43,220 nucleotides of DNA, taken from positions 1 to 43,220 of the forward strand of contig DATBNO010000037.1 of NCBI GenBank assembly GCA_036554285.1, read 5' to 3'. How positions within the stretch are numbered: the first letter of the stretch is position 1; each line of letters opens with the position of its first letter. Source of the stretch: JADGGM01 sp025449955 (GTDB lineage Bacteria; Gemmatimonadota; Gemmatimonadetes; Gemmatimonadales; Gemmatimonadaceae). The notes below the pieces were generated by a model. The model ran no database searches, was not told the DNA's origin, and saw nothing but the letters and a program-made list of their open reading frames with translations. Position numbers and translations under genes: made by a program. This document shows positions 42,295-43,220 of this stretch, piece by piece.

Positions 42295-43220
42295 TCAGCT
42301 CTTGGCGGTCTCCAATCCTTTCACTACACCTGCCAGCCACTGCACGCGCTTCGTATCGCTCGCGCCCTGTTCATCATGCGCCAACTCGCCCGCCAGCTTC
42401 TTGAGCGCTGCCGTCCGCTTGGCGCCGCTCGCCGACTTCGCCGACTCGAGCTCGCTCTCGATCGCCGTGAGACGGTCAGCGGGGAGTCCGTTGTCGCGCT
42501 TCAACTGATCGACGTAGGAGAGCGCGACCGGGAATGCCGCGGGCCACACGATCTTCGGTTGGTCCTGCGGATTCAAGATGTCGAAATGCACCAGCTTCGC
42601 GGCGTCGATCTCGTTCTGCGTGAGATCGGCGGTCGGCGTCAGCTTGAACACGTCCAACCCGCGCGCGATCTCGGAGCCGTAGATGTAGCCGTTGTAGTAG
42701 TACCCGCACCAGAAGCCGCCTAACACAAGCTTGGTGGAGTCGATCGGCCCGCGGTCGAAGTACGCGATCTCCTTGGGATGCGCGGGATCGGTGAAGTCGA
42801 ACACCGACACGCCGCCCTGATACCAGCCCTGCACCATGATGTCGCGGCCCGGCACCGGGATCAGCATGCCGTTGTGGGCGACGCAGTTCTCCTGCGGCGT
42901 CTGCGCCGCGGGGAGCTTGAAGTAGCCGACCTGGTGCAGCACGCCGCCCTTCAGGGTGAGGATCGCGTCCGCGCCCCACGTCATCGGGTCGGTCGAGCGG
43001 CACTTGGGCTGCGTGCCACCGCCCCACTCGTCGGTGAACAGGAGCTTCGACGCGTCGTTCGTGAACGTCGCCGAGTGCCAGAAGGCAAAGTTGGAATCAG
43101 CCGCCGCCTGCAGGCGCACCGGGTGGACGGGATCCTTGGTGTTCATGAGGATGCCGTAGCCGCCGCACGCGCCGGCCGCGAGCGCCATTGCCGGATAGAC
43201 GGTGATGTCGTGACACTGCG
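42295..43220 (-). CDS. LVIVD-repeat protein, N-terminus beyond the window
   Basis: At least 308 residues are visible; the frame continues past the window edge (QCHDITVYP precedes the first in-window Met), so the start is not here. The seen part begins MALAAGACGGYGILM and has WHSATFTNDASKLLFTDEWGGG, CVAHNGMLIPVPGRDIMVQG and SVFDFTDPAHPKEIAYFDRG. These are the repeated beta-blades of LVIVD/choice-of-anchor-type propeller proteins. The C-terminal 80 residues form a helical extension with KRVQWLAGVVKGLETA. Probably exported. No enzymatic motif is seen and its role is unknown. One GCCTAACA motif lies at 42718. Confidence 0.85.
   Translation of the reverse strand, partial: QCHDITVYPAMALAAGACGGYGILMNTKDPVHPVRLQAAADSNFAFWHSATFTNDASKLLFTDEWGGGTQPKCRSTDPMTWGADAILTLKGGVLHQVGYFKLPAAQTPQENCVAHNGMLIPVPGRDIMVQGWYQGGVSVFDFTDPAHPKEIAYFDRGPIDSTKLVLGGFWCGYYYNGYIYGSEIARGLDVFKLTPTADLTQNEIDAAKLVHFDILNPQDQPKIVWPAAFPVALSYVDQLKRDNGLPADRLTAIESELESAKSASGAKRTAALKKLAGELAHDEQGASDTKRVQWLAGVVKGLETAKS

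Noticed and set aside
1..43220. GCCTAACG motif as a strand-biased Chi- or KOPS-like signal
   Set aside because: The two orientations are about equally frequent (38 and 30), so no polarity is visible in this window.

Overview
The window most likely comes from the chromosome of a high-GC, Gram-negative, soil-type bacterium, and the Gemmatimonadota are my best guess. Reasons: a SusC/SusD pair in a GC-rich genome, outer-membrane and lipoprotein signals, a DUF5916-type barrel, a sulfocyanin-like lipoprotein, a tricorn-type protease, and an ECF sigma/zinc anti-sigma pair beside a cupredoxin. The phylum call is inference from gene content, since no rRNA or tRNA gene was seen.

Layout. 1-1391: end of a cupredoxin gene, ECF sigma factor, anti-sigma factor. 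1420-1548: large palindrome. 1598-4159 (minus): topoisomerase IB and a DHA2-type MFS exporter. 4255-6057: asparagine-synthase-like protein without the glutaminase cysteine. 6450-12534: complete RND efflux operon (adaptor, pump, outer-membrane lipoprotein). 12656-13267 (minus): sulfocyanin-like lipoprotein. 13458-13694: possible MscS remnant. 13724-16072: DUF5916-type protein. 16475-19117: assimilatory sulfur operon (sulfite reductase, APS-type reductase) behind a leader with a polycysteine mini-ORF and a strong terminator. 19237-25627: alpha/beta hydrolase, lipoprotein, amine oxidase, Spy-like protein, AhpD-like protein, a 257-bp palindromic element and an APC permease. 25676-28866 (minus): membrane-anchored SxxK hydrolase and a GntR/FCD regulator. 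29100-41249: SusC, SusD, tricorn-like protease, SxxK hydrolase, S15/CocE hydrolase and GNAT protein, mostly overlapping or a few bases apart. 41368-42212: probable toxin-antitoxin pair. 42295-43220 (minus): LVIVD-repeat protein, cut by the window edge.

How the genes work together. The 29-41 kb operon reads as a peptide-uptake and degradation locus: a TonB-dependent receptor and its surface lipoprotein feed three different peptidase-type enzymes. The divergent GntR regulator probably controls the neighbouring hydrolase gene, which carries two TGGTATAC boxes, and possibly susC. The sulfur operon looks controlled by cysteine through classical transcription attenuation.

Two observations stand out. 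First, the 7-mer GCCTAAC (mostly GCCTAACG) occurs about 68 times on both strands by hand count, against about 5 expected from base composition. It lies mainly inside genes and forces rare codons such as TTA and CTA. Second, the polycysteine leader before the sulfite reductase gene has six Cys codons in nine, a good promoter, a T-tailed terminator and a possible antiterminator pairing.
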